Shown: positions 28,057 through 35,745 of the stretch, one piece after another
Layout: every line of letters starts with the position of its first letter
How positions within the stretch are numbered: position 1 is the first letter of the stretch
Assembly (NCBI GenBank): GCA_002449845.1
Contig: DJXW01000028.1
Location: forward strand, 1 to 64,000
Source of the DNA: Prevotella sp. UBA6994
GTDB lineage: Bacteria > Bacteroidota > Bacteroidia > Bacteroidales > Bacteroidaceae
DNA: 64,000 bases
Direction of reading: 5' to 3'
Made by a program: the position numbers and the translations under genes
Notes under the pieces: model-generated
Databases searched by the model: none
What the model was told of the DNA's origin: nothing
The model's input: the letters and a program-made list of their open reading frames with translations, nothing else

Positions 28057-28911
28057 TCACGAGTGTTTTATCTTTTTCATTTCCTTCGCGTATTTCTCCA
28101 TTTCCTTCAAGTACTTCTCCATTGATTTCATGTATTTCTTCATGGCTTTCATCTGTTTCGGAGCATTCTTAAGGGAGGAAGAATCGAGTGAGAAAGAAAT
28201 GTCGGGCAGGGAGGAAAAAACAGCATCGACATCTGCCTCTTCGAGGCTGTCAATAGTATCAAGGCTGTCAATAGCACCAAGTGCTTCTGAAGCCTTGAAT
28301 GTGGGAATATCCTCCTGTGGCTGGTATCCGTCGAAGAATCGTTTGAAACGACCGTTCTTCATTGATTCAGGGATGATGCCGAGGATGACGGGGCGGGGTA
28401 GAATCTCGTATTGCCAGTAGCGCATCACGCAACCCTCTTCAGAAGCGTGCTTTTTCAGATAGTTGAGGATGATGGAATCCGTCTCCCACTGCTTGTAATA
28501 CTTTCGGGCATTCTCCTCCAGTTCATCGGCATCGCTCCATTCTTGATAGAACTTTGAGCCAGAAAGTTCAAACGTACCGTTCTTCACTTTTACCTGAGCC
28601 TGCTCGCCTGGCACAAAGGGAAAGCGTACGCAAGCCGAGCAGACTGCGCCGTCGGGGAAGATAGCAGTCAGGTCACCAACCAAAGGTTCGTCAATATGAG
28701 TCTCGAACGAGGTACGCTTGTCGTTGACGGTAATCTTGTCAACGAACCTACGTTGTGTCTTATCACTGTTAAAGATATGAACGAGATAGCCCGCATCTTC
28801 AATGCCTTGCGTTACCTTTACGCTGATGCAGAAATTGTTTTCTTGCGCTAAGATCTCGGTGAAAGTCAAGCCGCAAAAGAGCAGCATAAGACTGATGATT
28901 CTATGAGTCAT
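28057..28911 (-). CDS. secreted paralogue of the BlaR-like sensor's C-terminal domain
   Basis: 284 residues. Signal peptide about 1-22 (ends LAQ). Residues 25-195 match the last 185 residues of the upstream M56 sensor closely, sharing blocks such as PFVPGE, QWSDADELEEN/EWSDADELEEN, SEEGCVMRYWQYE and NGRFK. The fold looks like the beta-rich DUF4369-type domain. The C-terminus (about 235-284) is a Met/Lys/Glu heptad-like helix (KYMKSMEKYLKEMEKYAKEM). It is the third gene of blaI-blaR-x. A periplasmic partner or decoy for the sensor is possible but only inferred; I recognise no named family. Confidence 0.75.
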   Translation of the reverse strand: MTHRIISLMLLFCGLTFTEILAQENNFCISVKVTQGIEDAGYLVHIFNSDKTQRRFVDKITVNDKRTSFETHIDEPLVGDLTAIFPDGAVCSACVRFPFVPGEQAQVKVKNGTFELSGSKFYQEWSDADELEENARKYYKQWETDSIILNYLKKHASEEGCVMRYWQYEILPRPVILGIIPESMKNGRFKRFFDGYQPQEDIPTFKASEALGAIDSLDTIDSLEEADVDAVFSSLPDISFSLDSSSLKNAPKQMKAMKKYMKSMEKYLKEMEKYAKEMKKIKHS

Positions 28912-28947
28912 AATGATAAGTATTTAATTTGTTTATTTGTTATTCAA

Positions 28948-31263
28948 TCATGATATCCGTGATATTTGGTGTTCGCTATCTTCGAAGAATTTCTTGAAGC
29001 GGCCGTTCTTTATCTTGTAGGGAATGATTCTCAGCATTTCTTCACGAGGCAACACTTCATATTGCCAGTAACGCATGACGCAGCCCTCTTCCGAAACATG
29101 CTTCTTCAGATAGTCAAGAAGTAGGATTTGGGTTTCTTCTGGCTTGTGATGTTTCTTGGCATTCTCTTCAAGTTCGTCGGCATCTGACCACTGCTTATAA
29201 AATGCAGAACCTGTGAGGTCGAACGTGCCATTCATAACCTTCACCGTTGCATGCTCACCAGGTACGAAGGGGAACCAGACGTATGCCGAGCAGATGGAGC
29301 CGTCGGGGAAGGTGGCGGTGATGTGTGACATCGTGGGCTCATCGACATGGGTGGCGAACGAGCACTTCCTGTCAACGACGGGAATGTCGGCAATCTGGTG
29401 AATGTGCCCAGTAGGTTCGTCTATGAGTTCAATCAAATAGCCTGAGTCACCGATGCCTTGCGATACCGTAATGTCCATCTGGAAATTAGGCTGTTGTGGA
29501 TCTCTCTTTGGGGCTCTCTTGATATGGAAGATGCTGGGGCCATTCATATCAATCGAGTCTTGTCTTGTCTGACTGATTGCCATGAAGTTCAGTTCTTCCA
29601 CATCCTCGGGTACGGGGTCGAAAGCGTAATAGCCGCCGAAGACGCGGACATCAGTACTGTTGTCTTTGTCAACGTCTCCATAAAGCACACGGCGTAGGTT
29701 GTATTTGCCACCCTTGCCGTCGGTGAGGTAGGAGTCCTTGCGGATGTTCATATCCGTGGCATAAAGGTCCCCCACGATGCGGAGCACGGTTTCATTCTTG
29801 CCGAAGATGACTTCCTTCACGGAAATTTGCGGATAGCCTATCGTCAGACTGGTCACCTCTTCCCACTTCTTGCCTTTCACCACTGGCAGATGAGGCGACT
29901 CCCAGTTGGTAGCGTTGCGTAGTGCGATGATGCTGCGTGCTACTTTCCGCAAATAACTGTAAGCAGGCACAAGTTGATTAAAATCACTGAAGACAAAGAG
30001 ATGCACCGTATCGCCAGGCACAAAGAAGAAGTCTGTAGCCGGAGAGCCCTTGCGTGTGCTCTGCAATCGCCCTGCCGTCATCTTCGTCAAAGGAATCTCG
30101 AAGCGGAACTTTCCATCTACCACAGGCACAGTTGCAACAGGTTTCTTTCCGTCGATGTGCATATAATCATCAGCCAGATAGATGTTGAAGTTCTTTTCTG
30201 CATGTGTATCCTCTCCAACTTCACCTTCAATGACAAACATCTGCGGCTCGCTGAGTTCAGGCATAGCCATTTTGACCGCTCCAGCATCGCGCTCGGCAAA
30301 CGTGAACCCACAGAAGAGCGCCACTACCCAAAGGCACAAGCCAAACTTACCCAGTCGGCCCAGCGTGCCCGCCGTGGAGCGTTTCATCTCGACAAAGCGG
30401 CGACGGATGAACGAATGGTTGAAACCGTTGGCATAGTAGCTGCCGTTATCCATCACCTGTGCCAACAACAACGTCTGATAGACCCCCATGTCGCAACCCG
30501 ACGACACTACATCATGATCAGCTTCAAACTCGTGTACGTTGCGTAGTTCGTTGCGTGTCAGCCATAGGATGGGATTGAACCACAACAGGCGTGTCATCAG
30601 TTCCATCACCCATACATCGATGAAGTGGGCGTGACGGATGTGTGCTTTTTCATGACGGAGTATCAGATCTTCCTTGCCGTCACCAAGATTAGTAGGCATG
30701 AAGACCGTCTTGGCGAACGAGCAGGGTACAGGCACTTGTGGTGAACGAATCAACCTGAATCCCTCGGGTGTGGTCTGCGATGCCATCCGACGGCTCATCA
30801 GGTAGAGGCAACCGATGTTGTAGAGGGCGATGGCCACCAGCACTAATGCGATAATGCCCCAGAGCAATAGCAGAAAAGTCTTTCCCGTGTCCTCTCCCCA
30901 GAAGGGAGCCGTTTCCCCTTCTGTCTGTTCCTGATTCTGCTCAAGACTGATTTCGTCGAGTTCCTTTTGATTAACCTTTTGCAGAACCTTGGATTTACCA
31001 TTATATACCAACGTGTAGGCATTCGTCGTCTCGCTCTTTGGAGCAGCGTTGTTGGTGATCGTTTCCATCGACAAATTGCTTGGCAGCACCTTCAGAGTCA
31101 GTCCGCTCATGATGATACTGACAAAGGGAATGAACAGCAGATAGGCGCGAGCTAACGTATAGCTGGCGCGGTTGCGCAATACCAGCCAATAGAAAGCATA
31201 CAGCAATGCCGAAGATGCAATCAGCTTACCAATGATAATCAATATCTCGTTCATAATTCGCAT
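28948..31263 (-). CDS. BlaR1/MecR1-like M56 metallopeptidase sensor
   Basis: 771 residues. Membrane helices lie near 6-27, 38-58, 130-150 and 306-326. The M56 zinc-protease domain between the third and fourth has HEKAH at 204-208 and the downstream ligand region NVHEFEADHD near 243-250. After the last helix come two exported beta-rich domains: about 335-430 (DUF4369-like, ending in FFFVPGDTVHLFV) and about 585-765, paralogous to the separate protein downstream. In known systems the sensor's protease activity leads to loss of BlaI repression on ligand binding. There is no penicillin-binding domain here, so beta-lactam sensing is not supported and the signal is unknown. An ATG at 31254 is an alternative start. 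Confidence 0.88.
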   Translation of the reverse strand: MRIMNEILIIIGKLIASSALLYAFYWLVLRNRASYTLARAYLLFIPFVSIIMSGLTLKVLPSNLSMETITNNAAPKSETTNAYTLVYNGKSKVLQKVNQKELDEISLEQNQEQTEGETAPFWGEDTGKTFLLLLWGIIALVLVAIALYNIGCLYLMSRRMASQTTPEGFRLIRSPQVPVPCSFAKTVFMPTNLGDGKEDLILRHEKAHIRHAHFIDVWVMELMTRLLWFNPILWLTRNELRNVHEFEADHDVVSSGCDMGVYQTLLLAQVMDNGSYYANGFNHSFIRRRFVEMKRSTAGTLGRLGKFGLCLWVVALFCGFTFAERDAGAVKMAMPELSEPQMFVIEGEVGEDTHAEKNFNIYLADDYMHIDGKKPVATVPVVDGKFRFEIPLTKMTAGRLQSTRKGSPATDFFFVPGDTVHLFVFSDFNQLVPAYSYLRKVARSIIALRNATNWESPHLPVVKGKKWEEVTSLTIGYPQISVKEVIFGKNETVLRIVGDLYATDMNIRKDSYLTDGKGGKYNLRRVLYGDVDKDNSTDVRVFGGYYAFDPVPEDVEELNFMAISQTRQDSIDMNGPSIFHIKRAPKRDPQQPNFQMDITVSQGIGDSGYLIELIDEPTGHIHQIADIPVVDRKCSFATHVDEPTMSHITATFPDGSICSAYVWFPFVPGEHATVKVMNGTFDLTGSAFYKQWSDADELEENAKKHHKPEETQILLLDYLKKHVSEEGCVMRYWQYEVLPREEMLRIIPYKIKNGRFKKFFEDSEHQISRIS

Positions 31264-31290
31264 TTATTAATATCATGGTTTCAGACGACA

Positions 31291-31659
31291 TCACTCGTTC
31301 ATCTCCTTCAGGATCTCTTCCAGTTCCTGCTTGCTGATCTTCTCGTGCTTGACGAAGAACGATAGGAAGGATTTCACAGAACCTTTGAACAGGCTATCGC
31401 GCGTCTCGTCCATGAAGTTGTTGAGATACTCCTCACGAGAGAGCAACGGGATATAGACATTTGCCTTTCCCTGCTTCTCGAAAGTCAATACTTGTTTCTT
31501 GGTCAGCACCTGCATGACTGTGAGCACGGTGGTGTAGGCAGGCTTCGGCTCAGGCAACGCCTCAACGAGTTCGTTCACCGTTGCTTTTCCCTTGTCCCAA
31601 AGAATGTTCATCAGGTTCAATTCCGCCTTGGTAAGCGACTTGCTTTTTTCTTCTTTCAT
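31291..31659 (-). CDS. BlaI/MecI/CopY-family transcriptional repressor
   Basis: 122 residues: winged helix at 8-80 (LTKAELNLMNILWDKGKATV, YTTVLTVMQVLTKK, then the wing GKANVYIPL) and a C-terminal dimerisation helix region with the usual cleavage area. It is the first gene of the operon, 27 bases before the sensor, and is probably autoregulated: two TACT-N8-AGTA dyads overlap the promoter. Its inducer is unknown. Confidence 0.92.
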   Translation of the reverse strand: MKEEKSKSLTKAELNLMNILWDKGKATVNELVEALPEPKPAYTTVLTVMQVLTKKQVLTFEKQGKANVYIPLLSREEYLNNFMDETRDSLFKGSVKSFLSFFVKHEKISKQELEEILKEMNE

Positions 31660-31688
31660 ACCTTATTATTATATAATCAATTATTTTC

Positions 31689-31718
31689 TACTATAAATTT
31701 AGTACTGCAAAGATAGTA
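31689..31718. promoter_or_regulatory. candidate BlaI-type operator: two abutting TACT-N8-AGTA dyads
   Basis: TACTATAAATTTAGTA (31689-31704) and TACTGCAAAGATAGTA (31703-31718) are 16-base dyads with identical half-sites, centre to centre 14 bases. The second contains the -7 box. Occupancy by a dimeric repressor would block the promoter. That BlaI binds here is inference. Confidence 0.55.
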
Positions 31719-31739
31719 CATTCATAAAACACCTCCAAA
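31708..31739 (-). promoter_or_regulatory. promoter of the blaI-blaR-like operon (TTTG-N20-TATCTTTG)
   Basis: Minus strand: TATCTTTG at 31715-31708 and TTTG at 31739-31736, spacer 20, about 49 bases before the repressor ATG. Confidence 0.8.
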
Positions 31740-31935
31740 TCCATTTAATAGTAGTTGAGAAAAAAGCCTTTCATTTAAGATTCTTTATCTTCTTTACTCT
31801 CATTCACAGACAAACAACATGATGATAGTGGAATAGAATTCGTTTCAAATCGACTGTATCTTATTCCATTTCGATGTCTTTTTACAATTGTATTCACAAA
31901 AAATGGAAAAACAATTAATTATTTCAGGAAAAAAC

Positions 31936-31965
31936 TTGTTATCTCAATAAAAATCACTACCTTTG
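31936..31965 (+). promoter_or_regulatory. promoter for rpsO (TTG-N19-TACCTTTG)
   Basis: TTG at 31936-31938 and TACCTTTG at 31958-31965 with a 19-base spacer. The DNA from 31740 to 31935 holds no gene; the only structure seen is an imperfect TGGAATA/TATTCCA dyad at 31829-31868. Confidence 0.75.
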
Positions 31966-31972
31966 CACCCGC

Positions 31973-32075
31973 ATTTCGGAAAATCCGAAGCATCAGAGGA
32001 TGTGACCCGTTGTGATTAAGGCGGTTAGCATCTGAAAGATGTTTTTGCAAATCATTCATTAATCAATTTAAAATC
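31973..32075 (+). promoter_or_regulatory. structured leader of rpsO, possible S15 autoregulatory site
   Basis: The predicted 5' leader is about 100 bases. It can fold a short hairpin (TTCGGA, AAA loop, TCCGAA, 31975-31989) and a larger stem in which CATC and CAGA (31991-31997) pair with TCTG and GATG (32031-32041), with an AAA bulge. S15 commonly represses its own mRNA through leader structures that mimic its 16S rRNA site; that this leader does so is inference. Confidence 0.4.
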
Positions 32076-32348
32076 ATGTATTTAGACAAAGAAAAGAAAG
32101 CTGAGATTTTTGAGAAGTTTGGTAAGAACGGTGTAGCTGATACAGGTTCTCCAGAGAGCCAGATTGCTCTCTTCACCTATCGTATCGCCCACATGACCGA
32201 ACATCTGAAGCAAAACCACAAGGACCACGCTACCGCTCGTTCACTTACCATGTTGGTAGGTAAGCGTCGTAAGTTGCTTTCATACTTGAAGGAGCGTGAC
32301 ATTGAGCGTTACCGTGCCATCGTCAAGGCTCTTGGTTTGCGTAGATAA
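32076..32348 (+). CDS. rpsO: 30S ribosomal protein S15
   Basis: 90 residues, standard length. It contains the S15 signature DTGSPESQIALFTYRI, the basic HLKQNHKDHATARSL segment and LVGKRRKLLSYLKERD. It binds 16S rRNA helices 20-22 early in 30S assembly. It stands alone here, with its own promoter and terminator. Confidence 0.98.
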   Translation: MYLDKEKKAEIFEKFGKNGVADTGSPESQIALFTYRIAHMTEHLKQNHKDHATARSLTMLVGKRRKLLSYLKERDIERYRAIVKALGLRR

Positions 32349-32369
32349 GAATCTCCTAAATACAAACGT

Positions 32370-32402
32370 ATCCCGCTATCTTGCGATAACGGGATTTTTT
32401 TT
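32370..32402 (+). terminator. terminator of rpsO
   Basis: ATCCCGCTATC pairs with GATAACGGGAT (one mismatch) around a TTGC loop and is followed by a long T-run. Confidence 0.9.
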
Positions 32403-32405
32403 TAT

Positions 32406-32959
32406 TTTCCTCTCTCACCCCTCATTTTCAATTGTAAATCAGGAATTGTGAATTGTCAATTATGAATTGGTAATTGTCCATTGTGAATTATTCCAACAAA
32501 TTTTTGTTCTGATTTTCTTGCGAAATAGAATTATGAAAGCGTAAAATGAGGTTATAACGGGCAAAATTTCATGTTTTTCTCCGTAACATATATAGTTATT
32601 GCCGTAACTATACATGTTACGACCGTAATATGATATGTTAGCGAGCTAACTTAATATGTTACGAACACTCAAAAAAGACCCTTTTTCAATGAAAAATCAT
32701 GCTTTTTGAATCAATAATAATGGTAATTAAATCGCAAACACCTGATTTTCAATCATATACAAAAGCCTCAAAAACTAAGCATTTTTCGAACCGACTCTCA
32801 ATCAATTGAAAAAAATGCCCGTATTTTGGCACCTAAATTCAGAAATTACAAGACAAAGTAATGGATATATATTTCGTGGAGAATTACGAACAAATGTAGA
32901 ATCTTTTTCCGATAGTCATCTTTTTTTTGTAAAAGAACAACAATTATTGCGAATTTGAG
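32406..32959. other. AT-rich intergenic region with degenerate repeats
   Basis: No gene seen in about 550 bases. 32430-32495 holds several degenerate AATTGTGAATTG-like words in succession. 32582-32666 is the palindromic array listed separately. The remainder is A/T-rich without clear ORFs or promoter boxes. Confidence 0.6.
32582..32666. repeat. 21-22-base-period palindromic array, copy D
   Basis: Four consecutive near-palindromic units begin at 32582, 32603, 32624 and 32646 (21, 21, 22 and 21 bases). They share GTAAC/GTTAC or CTAAC/GTTAG arms around AT-rich centres, for example CGTAACTATACATGTTACG. The periodicity resembles the arrays at 17763, 44033 and 51799, though the sequence differs. 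Confidence 0.75.
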
Positions 32960-32967
32960 TATCTTTG
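32960..32967 (+). promoter_or_regulatory. promoter -7 element (TATCTTTG) of the former WYL regulator gene
   Basis: Perfect TAnnTTTG box 20 bases before the ATG of the broken WYL gene; it may now drive the HIRAN gene. Confidence 0.55.
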
Positions 32968-32987
32968 TTGCAGAAATATTACTGCTT

Positions 32988-33242
32988 ATGACAACCTACA
33001 CATAATTCAAGAAATATATCTGGCTGGTGAATACTATTTATCATGCCAAGACTATCACATTGGCTGAGATAAACGAGAAGTGGCTACAGACAGAAATGAG
33101 CGAGGGAATATCCTTATCTCGCCCCACCTTCCATCGCCACAGGATAGCCATAGAAGAAATGTTTGGTTTGATTATTGAGTGTGACAAAAAGAATGGAACC
33201 ATTTTTCATGAATTGTCATTTGGCAGGTCGCAAATATCATGA
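32988..33242 (+). pseudogene. remnant of a WYL-type helix-turn-helix regulator
   Basis: From the ATG at 32988 the frame reads five codons, meets TAA at 33003-33005, then continues FKKYIWLVNTIYHAKTIT, EINEKWL, RPTFHRHRIAIEEMFGL and ECDKKNG. That is the N-terminal DNA-binding region of Bacteroidales WYL-domain regulators, which begin with a similar F-KYIWLVDTIY stretch in the same place. The rest of the protein, including the WYL domain, is missing: homology stops near 33190, where the HIRAN gene starts in another frame. A GTG at 33027 leaves a 71-residue open frame, but it lacks the start of the first helix. Broken by a nonsense codon and a 3' deletion. Confidence 0.75.
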
Positions 33243-33540
33243 TGCAGATGAAGTGTGGGAAGAGTTGAAGGTTGGCACGTTGTTGCAACTAAAACGCGAC
33301 ATGGACAACCGCCACAATGCGGATGCCGTTGCTGTAATGTATAAAAGACCCTCAGAGGATGAACCTTATTGTATTGGCTATATCCCTCGTGAGGACAATG
33401 AGACCATCGCTGCTATTCTCGAAATGGGATGGACGGATATATTCGAGTGCCGCATTAGAAAGGTTAATCCCGATGCACACTCTGAATACCAAATATATCT
33501 GACTATCAAAATCAAAAGGAACAAAACATCAATATATTAA
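33193..33540 (+). CDS. HIRAN domain protein
   Basis: 115 residues from the ATG at 33193 (MEPFFMNCHLAGRKYHDADE). The HIRAN signs are the opening strand with HLAGRKYH, LKVGTLLQL, the NRHNADAVAV block and IGYIPREDNETIAAILE. In helicase-like proteins such as HLTF and Rad5 this domain binds 3' DNA ends; stand-alone bacterial versions are probably DNA-binding but unstudied as far as I know. The gene overlaps the WYL remnant by 50 bases in another frame and may be translated from its transcript. ATG 33208 is a second possible start. Confidence 0.78.
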   Translation: MEPFFMNCHLAGRKYHDADEVWEELKVGTLLQLKRDMDNRHNADAVAVMYKRPSEDEPYCIGYIPREDNETIAAILEMGWTDIFECRIRKVNPDAHSEYQIYLTIKIKRNKTSIY

Positions 33541-33557
33541 CTCTAATATGTACTAAT

Positions 33558-34071
33558 ATGAAATTACAAAAAAAGACTTTGAACATTGGAAAGGGTAGAA
33601 CTATCACCATCCCCGTGAATTACCAAAGTTTTATTCTTGACTATTCATCTTCCCCAGAAGGACATGGATGGAATCGTGAAGATGTAGTTTATATCTTAGA
33701 GTGTATTCAAAAAGGTCATTTGGAAGACTTGAATATGGACCATAACTTGATGAATGATATAGGTACATTCTTCGAGGATGGCGTATGTGTACAACCAAAC
33801 ATCGAAAATGCTGTTTACTGGTACGAGCAAGCTATAGAAAACGGAAATGACCTCGCTCGAAGCAATCTGGCAGACATCCTTCGTAAAGGCAGTCAGGGAT
33901 ATCCTAAAGATTTGAAGCGAGCCTTTGACCTAAATAAAAAATGCTAATGAACAAGTACAAAAATTGGCTTCCAGACTGACACCAGAGCAATTTGGTGTTG
34001 TGACTTACATTTCTGATTTGTATAGCAGATGGAGCCCGTATGATGATGGAAAATGGATTGTTGAATATTAA
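33558..34071 (+). pseudogene. Sel1-repeat protein gene, frameshifted in an A6 tract
   Basis: The first frame (33558-33947, 129 residues) holds a Sel1-like repeat: DIGTFFEDGVCVQPNIENAV, then YWYEQAIENGNDLARSNLAD, then YPKDLKRAFDLNKKC and stop. Homologous-looking sequence continues in the next frame: NANEQVQKLASRLTPEQFG to WSPYDDGKWIVEY, ending at 34071. Removing one A from AAAAAA at 33936-33941 joins them into a 170-residue protein. Sel1 repeats are protein-protein interaction scaffolds. It may be a decayed gene, a phase-variable tract, or a sequencing error in a homopolymer. Confidence 0.72.
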
Positions 34072-34128
34072 TAGTTTGATTGAAAATCAAATCTTACTCT
34101 CTCACCACTCACCTCTCACCCATCACCT

Positions 34129-34557
34129 CTAAGACTCCATCATCTCTCTTAGGGGAATCATGACGAAGTCTCGCTCATACATAAGGGGATGCGGTATTTG
34201 CAGGTCTGGCTCATCCACCTTGATGTCATCATACAAGAGGATGTCGATGTCTATGATGCGGTCGTGATAAACAGGAATGTCATCCTTCAAGCGCATTTTC
34301 TTCCGTCGCCCCATATCTCGTTCTATCTGCTGAGAGACGGTTAACACTTGTCGGGGTGTAAGCGTGGTTCTTACCCTTACTACGGCATTCAGAAAGCGAT
34401 TCTCGGAAGAGAATCCCCACGGCTGAGAGTCAAAAAGAGCTGATTGGCACTCTACGGTACCAATCAGCTCTTGTATCTTTGTAACTGCATCGAGGATGTT
34501 CTTCTTGCGGTTTCCCAAATTAGAGCCAAGGCCTAAATAGACGCAATGCCCATCCAT
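34129..34557 (-). CDS. folK: 2-amino-4-hydroxy-6-hydroxymethyldihydropteridine pyrophosphokinase
   Basis: 142 residues. HPPK motifs: YLGLGSNLGNRKKNI at the start, SQPWGF and FLNAVVRV in the middle, then IDIDILLYDD with metal-binding Asp residues and IPHPLMYERDFVMIPL near the end. It transfers pyrophosphate from ATP to the pterin in folate synthesis. Last gene of the ftsX-to-folK minus-strand operon, 3 bases from queA. Confidence 0.95.
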   Translation of the reverse strand: MDGHCVYLGLGSNLGNRKKNILDAVTKIQELIGTVECQSALFDSQPWGFSSENRFLNAVVRVRTTLTPRQVLTVSQQIERDMGRRKKMRLKDDIPVYHDRIIDIDILLYDDIKVDEPDLQIPHPLMYERDFVMIPLREMMES

Positions 34558-34560
34558 GTG

Positions 34561-35727
34561 TCAATCATTGACAATAAGCAAAGCATCACCATAGCAGCCA
34601 AACTTATACCCGTTCTTCACGGCTAAGTCGTAGGCTTCCATCACCAAATCGTACCCGCCAAAGGCAGCGGTCTCCATCAACAAGGTAGAATAAGGGTGAT
34701 AGAAATTGGCAATCATCGAATCAGAGAGTCCGAAGTCGTATGGTGGGAAGATAAACTTATTGGTCCATCCCTCGTATTGCTTGAGGAGCCCATCTGTACC
34801 CACGGCGGTCTCAGTGGCCTTTACCACGCTGGTACCCACGGCACAGATACGATGTCCAGCCTGTTTGGTAGCATTGACGATGTTACAAGCCTCCTCATTG
34901 ATAAACATCTGTTCGGAGTCCATCTTATGCTTCGTAAGGTCTTCCACCTCAATGTCATGGAAGTTACCCAGTCCGCAATGAAGAGTGATATAAGCAAAGT
35001 TGATACCCTTGATTTCCATGCGTTTCATCAGTTCACGACTGAAGTGAAGACCCGTGGCAGGAGCAGTCACAGCCCCTTCGTTCTTGGCAAAGATACACTG
35101 GAAGTCGTCCATGTCATCCTCATCGGCATGGTGTTTCTCGCGAGCATCTATCACGTAGCGAGGCAGTGGAGCCTCACCCAACGCATACAGTTCTCGTTTG
35201 AACTCATCGTGAGGACAATCATAGAGGAATCGCAAGGTACGTCCACGACTGGTGGTATTGTCAATCACCTCGGCAACCATCGTTCCGCTCTCGTCGAAGA
35301 ACAACTTGTTACCGATACGAATCTTACGTGCAGGCTCTACCAGCACATCCCACAGACGCATCTCCTCGTTGAGCTCGCGTAAGAGAAACACCTCAATCTG
35401 TGCGTCGGTCTTCTCCTTCGTACCGTAGAGACGGGCAGGAAAGACCTTGGTATCGTTGAATATGAAGGTGTCACCTTCGTCAAAATAATCAAGCACATGA
35501 CGGAAATCCAAGTATTCCCCCTCGATAGGTTTTCCGTTTTCATCACGCTTGAACATGTCGATGGTCTGAGACTTACGGTGCAACACCATCAATCTACATT
35601 CGTCACGGCGTGTGATACGGCACATCTCCTTTTCTCCCTGCTCGTTCTTGAACTCATGCCAAATGCTATGCGGATAAAGTGCAATCTGCTCTTCTGGCAA
35701 TTTAAACTTAAACTGTGATAGCTTCAT
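34561..35727 (-). CDS. queA: S-adenosylmethionine:tRNA ribosyltransferase-isomerase
   Basis: 388 residues. QueA features: start KLSQFKFKLPEEQIALYP, then DTFIFNDTKVFPARLYG, then GAVTAPATGLHFSRELM and ITLHCGLGNFHDIE, with a C-terminal AFGGYDLVMEAY. It adds the ribosyl part of SAM to 7-aminomethyl-7-deazaguanine in tRNA, the penultimate step to queuosine. A short Bacteroidetes-style insert (HSIWHEFKNEQGEKE, residues 20-34) lies near the N-terminus. It follows truB by 18 bases. Confidence 0.95.
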   Translation of the reverse strand: MKLSQFKFKLPEEQIALYPHSIWHEFKNEQGEKEMCRITRRDECRLMVLHRKSQTIDMFKRDENGKPIEGEYLDFRHVLDYFDEGDTFIFNDTKVFPARLYGTKEKTDAQIEVFLLRELNEEMRLWDVLVEPARKIRIGNKLFFDESGTMVAEVIDNTTSRGRTLRFLYDCPHDEFKRELYALGEAPLPRYVIDAREKHHADEDDMDDFQCIFAKNEGAVTAPATGLHFSRELMKRMEIKGINFAYITLHCGLGNFHDIEVEDLTKHKMDSEQMFINEEACNIVNATKQAGHRICAVGTSVVKATETAVGTDGLLKQYEGWTNKFIFPPYDFGLSDSMIANFYHPYSTLLMETAAFGGYDLVMEAYDLAVKNGYKFGCYGDALLIVND

Positions 35728-35745
35728 ATATTGAGTGTTAAAAAT

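Noticed and set aside
28948..31659. Beta-lactam resistance regulation by blaI/blaR
   Set aside because: The sensor lacks a penicillin-binding domain and no beta-lactamase is in the window.
32582..32666. CRISPR array
   Set aside because: Units are 21-22 bases with no unique spacers and no cas genes nearby.
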